Shown in pieces: positions 38,901 to 41,775 of a DNA stretch of 64,000 nucleotides. Position numbers and translations under genes: made by a program. The stretch's first letter is position 1. Each line of letters starts with the position of its first letter. A model generated the notes under the pieces. It worked only from the letters and a program-made list of their open reading frames with translations. It had not been told where the DNA came from and did no database searches. This stretch comes from Pirellulaceae bacterium (GTDB lineage Bacteria > Planctomycetota > Planctomycetia > Pirellulales > Pirellulaceae), in NCBI GenBank assembly GCA_026004775.1, contig BPJU01000024.1, forward strand, positions 1 through 64,000, written 5' to 3'.

Positions 38901-41775
38901 GGACGAGCAACTGATGCGGCTCACCGCTGCAGCCTTGCGAATGTGGGAAGAAGCCACCGGACGCAAGCTTCCTGTCATCGTGCACGCAGCGGTCAAGAAT
39001 CTCGAAGCAGGCCAACTCGGACAAGCCTACATCACCCGGTTCCAGGACGACGGAAGTCCCGCCGAGGGTGTGCTGATCCTGGACGACGACGGCGCCGGGT
39101 ATGGCTGGTTTATCGATGAGACGCCGCGGGAGGCAACGGAATTCGACACGCGTTTGTCCGAAACGGCTTTTGCAGCCAGACAAGGTCCGGCCGTGAACCG
39201 CTACGACCTATTCAGTGTGGTTCTCCATGAAGTCGGCCATTTGCTGGGATTCACAGGAGACTTTTCCGGATTCGCCGCACTGCGTACACCGCTTACACCC
39301 CAGTTAATGCTCGTACAGACTGACTCGGGCCAATACTTCCTGGGACCGTCGGGCAACGAGTTGGATTCGCGCCTGCACGCGCTGGATACGATGAGCGAAG
39401 CGCTGAAGCGCTCCATGCGCCGTCTACCCTCACCGATCGATGCGGACATTTTGCGAAGCGCCTGGCAGCGAGCCGGGGCCACAACGGCCGATCAACCAGG
39501 CCGCGTGCTGAGGCTGCACGAAGCGGGTCACTTGCAGAAGCATACGGGGTTTATCTTGCTGGCTCACGAGATCGAACAAGATCTCCAGCACGGGCCACCC
39601 ACCGGACTGCAAAACGGCGGCTTCGAAATATTCGATCCAAATGATCCCGGATTTCTGTGGAATCGTTTAGGGGATGTTCGAGTAGAAAACGGCGCGGCAG
39701 TGCTGCGGCCTGCGCCGAACAGGCTGTTTACCAGTTTATTGCAGACATTCGTGATGCCGGCCGGCGCGTCTCGGCTTCAGTTCTCGCTTGCCAGCTTGTC
39801 CTTGTCAGCCCCCACTTCCGAAATACCGCCGGCGTTCGAAGTGGCCCTGTTCGACTCGATTACCGGCCAATCGCTCTTGCCGCCGATTACTGGACTAACC
39901 GGCAGTGACGCACTGCTCAATGTTCAAGCCGATGGCCGAGTTTACTTCGCGCCCGGTGTAACGGTTGCCGGAGCAGTGCAATCGGGCGGCGTGTTGTCGC
40001 TGAGTCTGCCGCAGCAAGTATCGATCGATGTCAGTGGCGTGCCGGCAGGTACTGCTGTGACCGTGTCGTTCGACCTGGTAGGCAGTTCCGAGCCGGGCAA
40101 CAGCGCGGCGGTGGACGATGTTCGGATTCAATCGCCGCCGGCACTTGAGCTTCGCCTGGAAAAAGATAGCGATTCCGGCCTGAAGGGCGACCTGATAACC
40201 AATCGGCAATTCGTAGTACTGGAGGGCACGACGGATGCGGGCCAACTGGTGGAATTGGATATAGACGGCGATGGCACAACGGACCGCACGGCGACGGCCG
40301 CCGCCGACGGGCGATTCCGCTTCGACAATATTGCGCTGGTGGAAGGGATCAACACCTTCCAGGCTCGCGCGACCAACGCCACGGGCACAACGGCGGCTGT
40401 GCTGAGCGTGCGCCGTGACACCGTGGGACCTCTCTTTACGGATCTGCCTCAGGATATTCTGGTTGAAGCTGCCAGTTCCGGCGGGGTTGCGGTGAGCTTT
40501 GTCACGCCGACGGCCACAGATGATACCGACCCGAGTCCGCACGTGGTATGCAACCCGGTAAGCGGATCCGTGTTCCCCGTAGGTACGACGCCGGTAGCGT
40601 GCGTGGCTACCGACGCGGCAGGCAACACCACCACCGCCACATTCCGGGTCATTGTGCGCTTTACGGGCGGCGTGTTGGACGTGACGCCTCCGGTCATACG
40701 TGACGTTCCGGAGGACTTGGTGGTAGAAGCGCAAACGGCCGACGGGACAATAGTCGAATTCCCGTTGCCTTCCGTGTCCGATGATCTGGATCCACAACCG
40801 GTTTTGGTCGCCAGCCATTCCAGTGGCAGCCTGTTCCCGATCGGGGTTACGGAAGTCACCTTCACCGCAACCGACTCGGCCGGCAACAGCAGCCAAAGCT
40901 CGTTCCGCATCAGCGTCCAGGCCACCAACATGATTTCCGGTTATGTGTACGCCGATGTCAACAACAACGGTGTACGCGATCCAACGGAACGGGGGTTGCC
41001 GAACGTACCGGTGCATCTGTCTGGAGCCATGACGCGCACCGTACTGACCGATGCTACAGGCAAATACGTCTTCAGCAATCTTATTCCGGGCACGTACACA
41101 GTGCAGCAAACGCACCCGTCAGCATTCAACGACGGCAAAGACACTCCCGGCGCACCGCTTCTGGGTGAAGCCCAGAATGATCGTATTGTCGACATATCGT
41201 TAACCGGCGGCTTGCGGGCGGTTGAGTATAATTTTGGCGAGCGGGGATTGCGGGCAGATCTGGTGACCAAACAACTGTTCCTCGCATCCACGCCTCCCAT
41301 GGAACAAATGATTATGCAGCTCAGCGTCAACGGGGATGAGTGGCTGAGCTTCCGCTCGGACCGCACGTCGACGGTGACAGTGCGCGGTTCAGGCGAAGGT
41401 GCGTCGCTGGAGCTTTACACGGACCGGTTCGAGCCGGTGGCGCTGGCGGGCCGGTCTGGGCAGCTTATGGGGCAAGTGTTGGAAGGACGTAACTACGTCT
41501 TGTACATCGGTGCGGCGAAGCCCGAAGATGTAGAATTGACGTTCGCGGCGATCGAGCCGGTCAAGCCGGCAACGAACCCGGTGCTGGCGGCCGACGTCAA
41601 CGGTGACGGACGAGTCAATGTGTTGGACCTGGCGGCCCTGATTAAATTCCTCCGGCGCCCCTACGCTCCGCCGGCCGACGGCACACCTATCTATCTGGAT
41701 CCAAATCGAGACGGCAGGATCACGACGTTGGATGTCTTCTACGTGATCTTCCACCTCCAGGGCCGGCGCATTTGA
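11989..41775 (+). CDS. 3' part of the IS-interrupted giant protein (CARDB / He_PIG / RHS / dockerin)
   Basis: These 9,928 native codons continue the gene that starts at 4489, in the same frame. The open frame extends back to 11593 inside the IS, but those 132 codons are antisense to the transposase and are not native. There is no obvious start near 11989, so expression after insertion is uncertain. Order: end of the fifth Ig-like repeat; 14 CARDB-like repeats; PPC/TIG-like and propeller-like parts; nine He_PIG/cadherin-like repeats; a short RHS-like segment; a dockerin; Big_2-, ZU5- and propeller-like parts; a long RHS/YD array with RHS core; a helical and hydrophobic extension with HEVGH; two HYR modules; an SdrD_B-like module; a terminal dockerin. 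With the 5' part the restored protein would be about 11,971 residues. Secretion and calcium binding are likely; the biological role is unknown. Confidence 0.85.
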   Translation, partial: YRVTIGPEVTDLVGNALNHDGDGIFGEVEDAFVFQIRLGLPDLTIENPVVPAIIANGQTLAVQWTIRNAGTATARAPWTDRATLSADEFFGNQDDIEIARIISSADLEAGATRVLQGSVAVPFGSFGQFRVFFRTDSANQVAEGVTGGETNNLISVPIQVEFRPPPADLVVDAIQVEPLVHTGQAIDVTWRVLNAGTAATGTSRWFDELVLSANTTLGDTDDIILRQFERNGTLASGATYTRSERVTIPEALAAGGYRLFITTDRFNHVVESGAEGNNTASADITIELSPTPDLVVRSVTSPATAVAGQTLAVTWTIENAGAASASPLWVDRIYLSGDGQLQGATLIGEFNRPRELAAGGDSYSRSESVTVPALSGNFVLLVQTDAANSVFERDAEGNNILARSGSVIVVHPDLIVEEVTLPQGLSPESGSEVRVQWRVRNTGQASAAAPWVDRIYLSPDDQFSIDDVLLGEQARASSLDAGASYDASIQLRLPEAAIGHFRILVVSDAANSVQEVAGEGNNAGASPLMDIQAAPFADLTVTSITVPSQVIGDPVDLSVSWTVANQGTGSGRVDTWVDRVVLSRDTVLGNTDDLVIGTFVHTGLVPAGLSYSRTEIIALPPATEGRFQLFVVTDADDAVFEHTDQAPNSRQADHVVDVLRQPYADLVVTSVVADAFGTNGLPLRISWTVQNLGIAATQSTSWRDRISIAPNEEGTGRRTLAEVTRIGGLAVNGAYTQTTQVVLPVDVSGTQYLFVETDVSGQVFEFLFRSNNLGRSNAVQVNFVPAPRGDLEVLAVAGPTQAADSSSVDVTWLVRNNGPDTLQQSWVDRVFLAPGGVFDSNAVPLGTFPRSIGLEAGKTYQRTESIVLPKTAGVFRFFVVTDADNRVAEDVESNNRRGSDLVTVLLRPRPDLQVTSAQAPSRVTAGTALDVEFVVTNLGTAATPTGGSRWKDAVYLSVDNQLGNDILLGQLDNLSALEPTQSYSSRGNFRLPQGLSGNFFLLVVADDGNRVDEFPQEGNNLLALAIAIDAVPVPPPDLMVTSVGVPRQVFDGQSITVRYRVENRGAGITVPGSWADSVWLTRGKDRPNALRGDILLATFSHSGALDINQFVEKAADVTIPKFITGQFFLTVWTDVYDRVFENQFATNIDPDAPNDLDGNNFLAVPLDVLLTPAADLVVTHVTAPANALGGQQVTVRWTVANQGAASTDRERWADAVYIADSADPRDPSRRLVFAVPHAGVLHRGESYEETATFTLPPSASGKFFVVETNVDPHLALTDEELFLKEIREILIRAEQKLGKPLAEVSLADIRQLSRNDLITILTGPSRSFEPVFEGPFTANNAASVPSDIRNIFPDLEVADIHVPAAAFSGDSIQIQWTVRNNGQGAVWSGTRYWTDYVFLSPDPVYRAERAQLVAARTHQQTGIFGAGDSYTSAATIQLPPGTSGNRYVHVFTDIAIDRNGRAVLSGLAPGKYPTWPRAFADRVWEGPGDKSNNGRSSSAIAVTYREPNLRVVSFQADPSAFSGGLVSLRFQVRNEGTFRTRVARWSDRVYLSTDPTLDNFDLLLATIPRSGALEVGESYVVQQQVQLPENIDGPFFLLVYTDSPFDSTTPMGPLLPYPSTAGGPRLSTGGNGTGAVLEFQDEVDNLASVPITVLFRPNPDLQVTSVTTDARVLVGQQFTVSYQVTNSGAGDIPARQANWRDFIYLSRDGILDPASDHFLGEVRRTDVLLSGQSYQVTRSFPVPRGLRGTYFVIVLADAPAGNAVLGSVVESNERNNAAPSSQPVLIDLPPPSDLQVDAIDIPLTALAGDSVTIRWRVTNRGTQPAVGLWADAAFLSLDGVWDLGDRLIGSVEGDFRRLEPGQSYEASLTASLPMALPDAYRVIIRADVFDDIFESDNRNNTQPSSETLLVTVRTLDLDTPLDDTLSTGQSRLYRVAVPSGATLEVTLRGADEEAARELFVRHEALPDSIRFDAAYSGRLRGNQTALVPRTNSGFYYILVRSQAEPAPDTPIRLLARTLPFAIHDITPDTGGDNRYVTLDVRGAQFADQAVVKLIRPAFAEFLPVSQRVVDATRILATFDLLNAPHGLYDVQVTNPDGRTARVPYRFQVESALPLDVTVGMGGPAQIEITRSGVLPGIYGVSLKSLTNVDVPYVHWQFGVPRIANTAAGIIPGERLAFSPAVASAPNVAGVDWSSLPLVVNRSGLLQAEVFVADLHNRGFTASSFVVQVYPELKSLLQENPKFLLELSELELQSLEFDFFVEASATPMTTGEYMAFQRDLAARLRSAILADPSAPQALVAAAVDASAWTELWLAGLAAAGLLRSEDVPPQVRERPEIHSILAAISAALLAGEQGSSFVDGGDFSRFFELLRKWYGHQPDAFGSSGLPPADDFDLKLAHPTHFEVFRIRVTAGDLLERFAVVQQVPEVDFSQFFSPLGDSSPFIRIRGPDTAASGGFVPLGEVLPYTISFDVPVERATVVRELRIVQQLDSDLDVRSFVLGDVQLGELLLDLPDDRAAFAGEFDFTETLGFVIQVTAGVDVNARVATWLIRAIDPETGLTVASTQRGLLLPGGSGQVGYQIRPLATAPDSAAIEAVVRAFYDNGTPLESNRIRNTLDAIAPTTVLEVRQALGGVYDLSWTATDNAGGSGILKYRIYASLNGGPFTLLSTTENTQLQVVLGQDAAAEFFVQAIDRAGNPEVPPESVLLPPVGSAVNLGGAPVDPDLQPALLPRPPPPLPQPSTNPLFTRAKLRIPAQLGSSRRTAFARIFEPFTASAFVRNIAQSGAGIGPLGIAFHPAGGSVYISGGPGRNQLWRFTGAVGNAGAPLAVLDVPLYDMLFDREGRLWATTGGGPLVLLDPSTGNVLERFGDGINLGMALGPNGTDLYVSTARGIEIFDTNTLRFRSFSSTRVDGLAFDPNGILWGTLWPRGGQVVRFDAKGRAETMLELAHEAEALAFGLPGTELANLMFVSHADGGALTLVDLVSLETLEIGIGGSRGDFLHIDPQGRLFLTQSSQVDILEAIVPPRVVAVSPPPAAGVTPIVNRARVTFSTDMKHLASDGAASVTHTANYQLTNMVTGQAIPIGTAVYDPTGRTVELVFESLAPDTYELRIAPSIQSQTGVALEGEVRSEFRVVEDLSFAVAPVFSGTRLDRALGALVFDASITNTLPVDLANVQVILEGLGAPALSLLGADGLTQEGHPYLNFASEQGGPIRPGQTITRTVRVINPEELPVDLAPRTVGQLPANLRPVITSVPGTSATLGQAYRYNVSANDPDGTSVRFLLIRGPAGATLDAESGQLEWIPSPTDGKTVHFEVRTYDERSGFASQSWDVVVNAGNSPPVLLPIADQIVSEGQLLELPVAAFDPDGDPIVFGTAHLPPGAVFDAEDNTIRWVPDGFSAGRYSGIEVFATDGQSLVRTTFEILVQNTNQPPILEPIGNITIREGDALLLALVATDPDGDPIRFSAPGMPIGAQLDAARGIFRWTPRFDQNGTYTFDFIAGDGQFRARQPVTIEVLNVNGPVKVRPLGKFVIQEGQTLNIRIGVEDPDHPYRILPDAVGPDVDVAFFGRAPPVTITHTALPDGAAFNDENDLFSWTPRFDQAGFYTVTFTAEDDGDGTGTATRDSKTLEIEVVNANGPPQIQEIPNRTVAVQSVLALDISATDPDGDPITLAARLDSGDVFTPLPSFITFTDHGDGTARLDARPQPGDRGTYLVTIEARDNGNGDPFQIALAERTFVLTVQSDNEPPIIERLFNRVAVVNEPVVFDVRVRDLDEDPLQFTADGLPGSATFSATTVYGVARFQWTPTASDLGPHTITLRVTDSGNGDDSRKLSSEQTFTITVRQTNQAPLLLPVGARSVAELSELLIVPTAIDPDGDELAFGAVDLPSGAEFDPATGTIRWIPDAFQAGDYRVRLTVTDGHRSSSEDIPITVTNTNLAPRFLPVGRIFGQEGSSIAFQVHAFDVDEDPLTFVVEGSLPLNATFDSKTRTFLWTPGFDQAGDYQITFQVRDQGGLSDTLNVPVRIAGVNLPPVLQPVRNRVAVVGQPLELDITANDPDGDTVTFSATGLPAGAAIDPQTGRLTWTPTGIQAGKHPVRIRASDGDLSATLDMTLVAAFEPSPPSVVVDLAPSFPVVVGQRVVVQVAATAVADIVSLSLTIDGRPVELNASHQSVYVTDRVGRIPVVATAVDASGVAGTATAFIRVRNPADVEPPTIAVDVPPAGFVLTAPLDLIGSVIDAGLDEYRLELIPLGGGVPVLIGQGTSPVQSASLGRIDPESLLNGAYHLVVTATDLGGRTSSLSRLIEINTPVKTGAFERAVTDLVAVLDGVPVPFTRRYSSLRAGQTGELGFGWSLLGFDPRITTNVAPQQTGLPSGFRLETRVYVTLPDGARASYRFTPEEIEFAGRTFYVPSWTAEGSTSYTLRSALAVLELAGGQFFEVGSGLPYDPALGEFRGFAYSLIAPDGTRYDYGTVPGTTNQAGQPPIRLQRIVGPLGQQLVVTGDQVVAISSGERVSMRRDAQGRIDALIASDGRRVLYTYDAAGNLVQANNLAVATRTFYGYDTSHRLTAWIDNSDAVTYDAEGRLVAIEPIRAFLGGLNDVLGATTTTDSLPAGQRHLYAFLVGDSEIKTAFQDRVAVGIEVRANGTFQPGQIVLRGVPASFAAVEVNRSLAIFELRQGGPLVFEVTGANGTTAGPYELEIFLAGDINGDRRIDGVDEALFESAFGSRAGQGGYLPAADADRDGDVDSQDGAYLTAGFGFSANQRPVVQDANATTLAGVGIAVDLANLASDPEGAPLSFALFGAVNGTVTLSHDGHTAVFRPAPGFAGTASFDFRADDGQLASASARVTITVTDFSVRSLFLTERDFVLAPGASAQLSLQAELADGTLVRVPAELVTFATSDPEIIAVLADGRLLARQNGTAIIRASLDGRVAATPVTVGSFVPKKIDLFPQSYTLEVGQTRKFTLRDSPTPPTVRDISRASDGTTYLVNDPAVAQIDNDGSLTALRAGRTFVTVIHGGQSFVVPILVTDPATTGGSAVIGRQGGIVANSDGFAIGVPPGALPDGTTLTVATKRQTDLPIALPEGWQFVNAFAFGTGGQAANFPLAVQVPNSANVPAGTDLYLFEYVELVDGPNQRSPGWFLVDHMVAGDDGFIRTASAGFSGLGVNIPNGILVRPQVTGLMVAAMPNVLTLSFAAGMMASSLRHSTEVIDQSGNRYRHVPGFFGDFFIPVVPNIDYRIRFLTHSDDGFVTSSQDTRVRLVPGAIEDFGLQVVPRPPVIGGIPRPRIDRVVVTFDTQGGSQPQLVITGGDFLFENPDDEVPRVDGHKLGSHVEDLIVLFQVGGPDGFDQQGNQIPAGGRDVRLTGLEASGQLRFQLSQDGTELRVPIPQDALIETSTIRVIRAMHRRSGSEFTVVEFPSPEISLIGKELANRPDRYAFTALPSPGIISVIDMKSTALVKVGEQLAEDGSGDKIPVFQELASPREVARIQLASHDDFPAPRMVALSPLQGRAYVTLPNVGGVAVLDAIALQEIDTVPDLENQPQTHGINFIRLPKGARPFWAVTDNRGRRLFVSDELSGNVYVVDIDPSSETFHQYVRTIPVAPAPLGLRQLAVNSIDTRLYVAAPGQSLLANFSSAKGHLLVVDISDPEEETLIQAVPVGPEPWAVETASDDPNLIFVSDRKDDAQGITILRRRNVQVFDLDAGAVVDVYDRQVLDVRSFGLGFNVDRSNQAFGVSNVTGIAYLPANTYAQPLVDTQGRPVVDVQGNRVLTNTHPAYLFVSAFNRFIQDDPKHDPNQPITLVTHPSVRVRLLVRANGPGDPVLPGESFDPQQVIPVFRPRPFPTTAGSNIGIIRLENGSGGQLLPRLVAATRTTPNAFADNVAFSTANAGVIVSPYQAQRGVWLFSAAQIVDFIEKGTQGQPAESLQNFFNQAVQIDVPRGAPPDSALSVIPIDDLFPAVNIPGSDFRFFGPDSALDDGRQQLTVDTKTQRLVPVTGLTFGVPNRDIFGNDTAQGTANPFAPVPLGSLGRGLAAQNALRNFIPPQDNAFNQRVNLCETGAVDCSRQEPVTASAKAELHSGAVHETHPIAFYTSLGVQRGLTLHYDSLRADPRPIIHFSFKDVPPGPGQVILARLKAELGGVVFRASGVEDSEQIRQLGLTGGENFFLVPPGGGDFGAALQIDMRAAESGVYQYTLEAGIFQHAGVFIGEFGNFQGLLPVVNLSRGPFGAGWSLEGYMRLYGAGAGAMLLVDGNGNESIRRLPLSLGEPLGNEQGDLSTLRQDPDGGFTMGSPDGTLYKFNGDGLLTKVIDIHGNATTYEHAGDKLVRIVDPLGRFFRFEYSGEVVTAIVDYAGRRTELVIDGNGDLRQIKDPDGSVRSFEYEEHRLTREVHKRGNPFPVTETEASDFAETIRYTFAGRYQSSTRIDGAAIEMDAAQMIGLYPADQTIDPFHITATAVDLGEPRARYKDAGGTEWFSKVDVFGLYQESSNSADAATATVRQPKLERDPATNRVVKEIIFDKDGTEAKTVYEYDRSGNVTKVIEENGDYVELQYETLANPNDSRFVWHRKKLSRNVFADGTVARVTRFELDSRGRSEGQVIRETATHGEVIWKYEYDEFGRMVRQTDPEGRVTVFVYYQGNDNNGNLKEIVYPTDGNTPAASRTFAYDQYGNQQQTTDENGNTTITEFDAMNRPLRVIDATPQRNTTENTYDAAGNLREIKDARGNKTLFTYTILNQLKTQTNAVGDTMLFTYDRNGNLFETFDGRGRLVSRNTYDERDQLRRIERADGGILLYDYDKRGNLIRIVDQRGNATVSQFNDFDLELFNRDALGGETRYTYDKLRRVKTVADPNGNVTEYDYDDLDNRIRIVKGANDPSVAVVQEFTYDKAGNLLEERLKTPAGDRIIRRQYDARNRLIKLTVGAGTSIEAVSRYTYDGVGNLIEEIDPEGRVTRWEFDERNNLKKMIVGAHLDPSQQAVRTYEYDAVGNLVVQVDEIGRRLESTFDAVNRVTRVTLKDAAGNTLATDTIDAYDAAGRVQIKTDREGRRTVLGYDDVGRLVTETVEADRTIVSRTDYDLAGNIRAITNALGHVTTFDYDPLNRVTRTVIGSNTPDPVTKEFAYDKNGNIVRESLKLDGGDRVIQYTYDALDRVTEITHGFGTPTPASQQFKYDRAGNRIEEIDRNGRRTVYEFDILGRIVKVTQAAGTPDAAVTRFEYNRNSEVTARVFENRAGGSLQVQRTEFEYDGRGHLIRRTAGAGTSDAVVTTFKYDAAGRLIEETLENQTPQGVILQTTVTEYDALDRVVRVRHAAGTADEVVRRFVYDEHQHLVQEILENDDGDQVTEHLYDGLGRRIQTTIAKGSTAERIIRFEYNNANLLTAQVVVNATSSGSREIRTEFGYDGQLRQNLIRYAAGTAEESVEEFHYNAAGELVRKTEPGGRTTQYQYNSLGQRVRITIAAGSPDEVVHTLVWDKMGNLLSETTPSQTIRHTYDALNRRISTTRAAGTFAEATERWQYDSFGNVIAYVDPNGNTEQYTYDVHNRPVQIQKTVAGRTIIDLARYDSAGNVVETIEDAGGKARRTRMVYDAMNRQVERIDMAGGTPRLVRWTYNRAGTVRSVTNSDGNATSFRYDAQNRQIEAVDAAGFSVKTSYDSVGNIIAQTEPHRGPTAPTTFYEYDALNRRVKVTDSAGNSRTIRYYPFGAVQETSGPEGTTLYTYDALYRITEVQSPQGTIKYTYNRAGHLTSVEDPSGNVTRFTPDPLGRPVTITDALGNAQTFQRDPAGNLIRQVDRSGRIIERDFDSLNRTVQERWFDASGALENVVHYTYDGLNQLESMIDNFSSLLYTYDEAGRIASITTSGSGAPTTHLTYTYTSIDKVDLAQRSVDGQPMGSVDYDYDLSGRVVAITEQGPGVAPKRVTIEYDDLGRIATIARFRDSAGSVEVVRTDYQYDALGNILRITHQTATGTPAFYDFQRYADGRVQSLTSADGTSNYTYDSAGQLVAATYTDADLPDEHYTYDANGNRIQSQLHGTSYQVTADNRLASDGDFAYEYDAEGNLIQKRNLATGQTRLFTWDARQRLTSVTDQNSSGVPIRRTTYQYDALNRRIAKAVDEDPNDGIDPPVQYFLYDGGDNVVFEFTDADGGASGFVPQLAARYFQGPGIDEVFAREDPTGNVFWNLTDALNSVRDIVDQQGRVVNHVKYDAFGNLISQSNEQFATRYAFTGRELDSETGLYYYRNRYYDANIGRFISQDPLGFGGRDTNLYRYVGNDPVNTIDPTGLIGEQPKGSDDSRQTYLSFLSLYNLKPSSFDLMNKKLAEFQYEYENAGGWTRYLRQSSGWGVFAPIVAGGRFAFDTASQVMGLGITTIYEISLLAVDIVGGVVNSGTFTWNLLTGQNVQVELFRQPASGIVKGVVQLHSQIEEIFTIGGKVGNLEKYFLAPTATLGLVAAGLIGGVVSIPVNLVGGVIKGDPQQTGQGLFDLATLLPPAKLAGLGKAAELSSLTTPLRALKNPSTWKRLGEQAALVVREPGEFVMTVGRAASDAINLKLMRAATAHPTLFRMLYYPEFNSQMLTQLLKKESIELTNAQLRQLQDITDHMLAATQRPQPGSGFLLLGKTAEEVKSQITDVAKRLRNFQSANGGKVSRVAELLVEKINSFAHHPGMTLELTEQAAALREIIQLHKFSMPGPWEFVVERLLRVRTFDDFKSVLTSGFNDPEVVQTFSQFVRDVSAPGSAIASRLGIDPSELLGLNLRGTGGASFAQIARRGREIAKIFGGDLTPLRQAMAGGSAAFRLMADVFKSPLQALSDIDLNIFAANARAFEVLHQKAVVKFPNGSSKELVGGKLINEFITWLEANPNTPGRAKIWEILTKKGLDKPIEIYYQDLEEFRSLTSFAIISRSPVLKGGLSIVVDGDDIVTILNRSPLFDVTIRGASILDRVPLAALLLGGGEWVFIVDEELMSHQQQAGPDVVVVVPEQVRSLDEQLMRLTAAALRMWEEATGRKLPVIVHAAVKNLEAGQLGQAYITRFQDDGSPAEGVLILDDDGAGYGWFIDETPREATEFDTRLSETAFAARQGPAVNRYDLFSVVLHEVGHLLGFTGDFSGFAALRTPLTPQLMLVQTDSGQYFLGPSGNELDSRLHALDTMSEALKRSMRRLPSPIDADILRSAWQRAGATTADQPGRVLRLHEAGHLQKHTGFILLAHEIEQDLQHGPPTGLQNGGFEIFDPNDPGFLWNRLGDVRVENGAAVLRPAPNRLFTSLLQTFVMPAGASRLQFSLASLSLSAPTSEIPPAFEVALFDSITGQSLLPPITGLTGSDALLNVQADGRVYFAPGVTVAGAVQSGGVLSLSLPQQVSIDVSGVPAGTAVTVSFDLVGSSEPGNSAAVDDVRIQSPPALELRLEKDSDSGLKGDLITNRQFVVLEGTTDAGQLVELDIDGDGTTDRTATAAADGRFRFDNIALVEGINTFQARATNATGTTAAVLSVRRDTVGPLFTDLPQDILVEAASSGGVAVSFVTPTATDDTDPSPHVVCNPVSGSVFPVGTTPVACVATDAAGNTTTATFRVIVRFTGGVLDVTPPVIRDVPEDLVVEAQTADGTIVEFPLPSVSDDLDPQPVLVASHSSGSLFPIGVTEVTFTATDSAGNSSQSSFRISVQATNMISGYVYADVNNNGVRDPTERGLPNVPVHLSGAMTRTVLTDATGKYVFSNLIPGTYTVQQTHPSAFNDGKDTPGAPLLGEAQNDRIVDISLTGGLRAVEYNFGERGLRADLVTKQLFLASTPPMEQMIMQLSVNGDEWLSFRSDRTSTVTVRGSGEGASLELYTDRFEPVALAGRSGQLMGQVLEGRNYVLYIGAAKPEDVELTFAAIEPVKPATNPVLAADVNGDGRVNVLDLAALIKFLRRPYAPPADGTPIYLDPNRDGRITTLDVFYVIFHLQGRRI
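12106..17730 (+). repeat. fourteen tandem CARDB-like repeats
   Basis: Repeat heads follow the pattern PDLxVxxVxxP (for example LPDLTIENPVVP, TPDLVVRSVTSP, HPDLIVEEVTLP, RPDLQVTSAQAP, PSDLQVDAIDIP); fourteen were counted. Each module is about 130 residues with V.W.V.N.G....W.D.VYLS, then a G..Y.....(V/L)PP segment and F.L.V.TD..N.V.E..E.NN. This is the CARDB family, an Ig-like fold found in bacterial surface proteins. The eleventh repeat is preceded by a helical insert (about 15,800-15,960). Confidence 0.85.
17731..21720 (+). other. mixed domain region: PPC-like, IPT/TIG-like, propeller-like, Big_5-like
   Basis: A PPC-like segment opens the region (DDTLSTGQSRLYRVAVPSG, about 17,745-18,030). 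An IPT/TIG-like module follows (HDITPDTGGDNRYVTLDV to VTNPDGR, about 18,055-18,320). A long stretch with no clear family includes helices (about 18,670-19,130) and an FN3-like piece (LSWTATDNAGGSGILKYRIY, about 19,890). A propeller-like part starts at about 20,340 (LGIAFHPAGGSVYISGG) and runs to about 21,050. A Big_5-like module (RVVAVSPPPAAG) then precedes an N-rich transition. Assignments are by eye and moderately secure. Confidence 0.5.
21721..24315 (+). repeat. nine He_PIG / cadherin-like repeats
   Basis: Repeat heads are N.PPVL.PI-like (NSPPVLLPI, NQPPILEPI, NGPPQIQEI, NEPPIIERL, NQAPLLLPV, NLAPRFLPV, NLPPVLQPV, with two more diverged). Each carries A.DPDGDP(I/V).F......LP.GA.F....G...W.P....G.Y.....A.D, the cadherin-like putative Ig pattern. 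Conserved DPDGDP loops suggest calcium binding. Confidence 0.85.
24895..25770 (+). other. short RHS-like segment before the internal dockerin
   Basis: The segment resembles the entry of an RHS shell: FTRRYSSLRAGQTGELGFGW, then RYDYGTVPG and two or three YD-type repeats (YTYDAAGNLVQAN, YGYDTSHRLTAWID, VTYDAEGRLVAIE). It ends after only a few repeats and has no RHS core. It looks like a truncated duplicate of the large RHS module further downstream. Confidence 0.6.
26083..26256 (+). other. internal type I dockerin-like domain
   Basis: Two EF-hand-like calcium loops occur about 33 residues apart: GDINGDRRIDGVDEALF and DADRDGDVDSQDGAYL. This is the type I dockerin pattern. Dockerins are usually C-terminal; here the domain is in the middle of the protein. 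Confidence 0.8.
26257..30100 (+). other. cadherin-like, Big_2-like, ZU5-like and propeller-like region
   Basis: A tandem-cadherin-like module (NQRPVVQDANATTLAG, FRPAPGFAGTASFDF) is followed by two Big_2-like modules (FVLAPGASAQLSLQAELADG and YTLEVGQTRKFTL). A ZU5-like stretch follows (GGIVANSDGFAIGVPPGALP, about 27,100), then a part with lower similarity to anything recognised. YVTN/propeller-like repeats (RLFVSDELSGNVYVVDID, RLYVAAPGQSLLANF, NLIFVSDRKD) occupy about 28,290-29,300. The final 800 bases lead into the RHS shell and have no clear family. Confidence 0.5.
30110..36800 (+). repeat. large RHS/YD-repeat shell with RHS core
   Basis: The entry (RGLTLHYDSLRADPRP, FGAGWSLEGYMRLYG) is followed by more than 50 YD-type repeats counted by eye, such as YDAAGNLREI, YDALNRRVKV and YDSVGNIIAQ. 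The RHS-associated core lies at about 36,601-36,800: YAFTGRELDSETGLYYYRNR, YYDANIGRFISQDPLGFGG, NLYRYVGNDPVNTIDPTGL. In polymorphic toxins this shell encloses a C-terminal toxin released by cleavage at the DPxGL site. All the usual landmarks are present. Confidence 0.95.
36801..39600 (+). other. post-RHS-core extension with hydrophobic segments and HExxH motif
   Basis: After DPTGL comes a helical region with hydrophobic stretches (VFAPIVAGGRFAFDTASQVM, ITTIYEISLLAVDIVGGVVN, LGLVAAGLIGGVVSIPVNLV) like those that follow RHS cores. A charged helical part with no recognised family runs to about 38,650. Near its end LFSVVLHEVGHLLGF has the zinc-protease motif HEVGH (39,226-39,240) in a matrixin-like setting, preceded by DRLP-type beta residues (LPVIVHAAVKNLEAGQLGQA). 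The third His of the long metzincin motif is not where expected, so activity is uncertain. Confidence 0.6.
40420..41250 (+). other. two HYR modules and an SdrD_B-like module
   Basis: Two HYR (hyalin) modules start PLFTDLPQDILVEAAS (about 40,432) and PPVIRDVPEDLVVEAQ (about 40,687). Each ends with FPVG.T.V..(V/F)(V/T)ATD.AGN. An SdrD_B-like module follows, ISGYVYADVNNNGVRDPTER to GTYTVQQTHP, with its usual DxNxNGxxD calcium loop. Confidence 0.85.
41575..41775 (+). other. C-terminal type I dockerin-like domain
   Basis: Two calcium-loop repeats close the protein: ADVNGDGRVNVLDLAALIKF and DPNRDGRITTLDVFYVIFHL, followed by QGRRI and the stop. This is the usual C-terminal dockerin seen in many planctomycete LEPR-xLL proteins. 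Confidence 0.88.
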
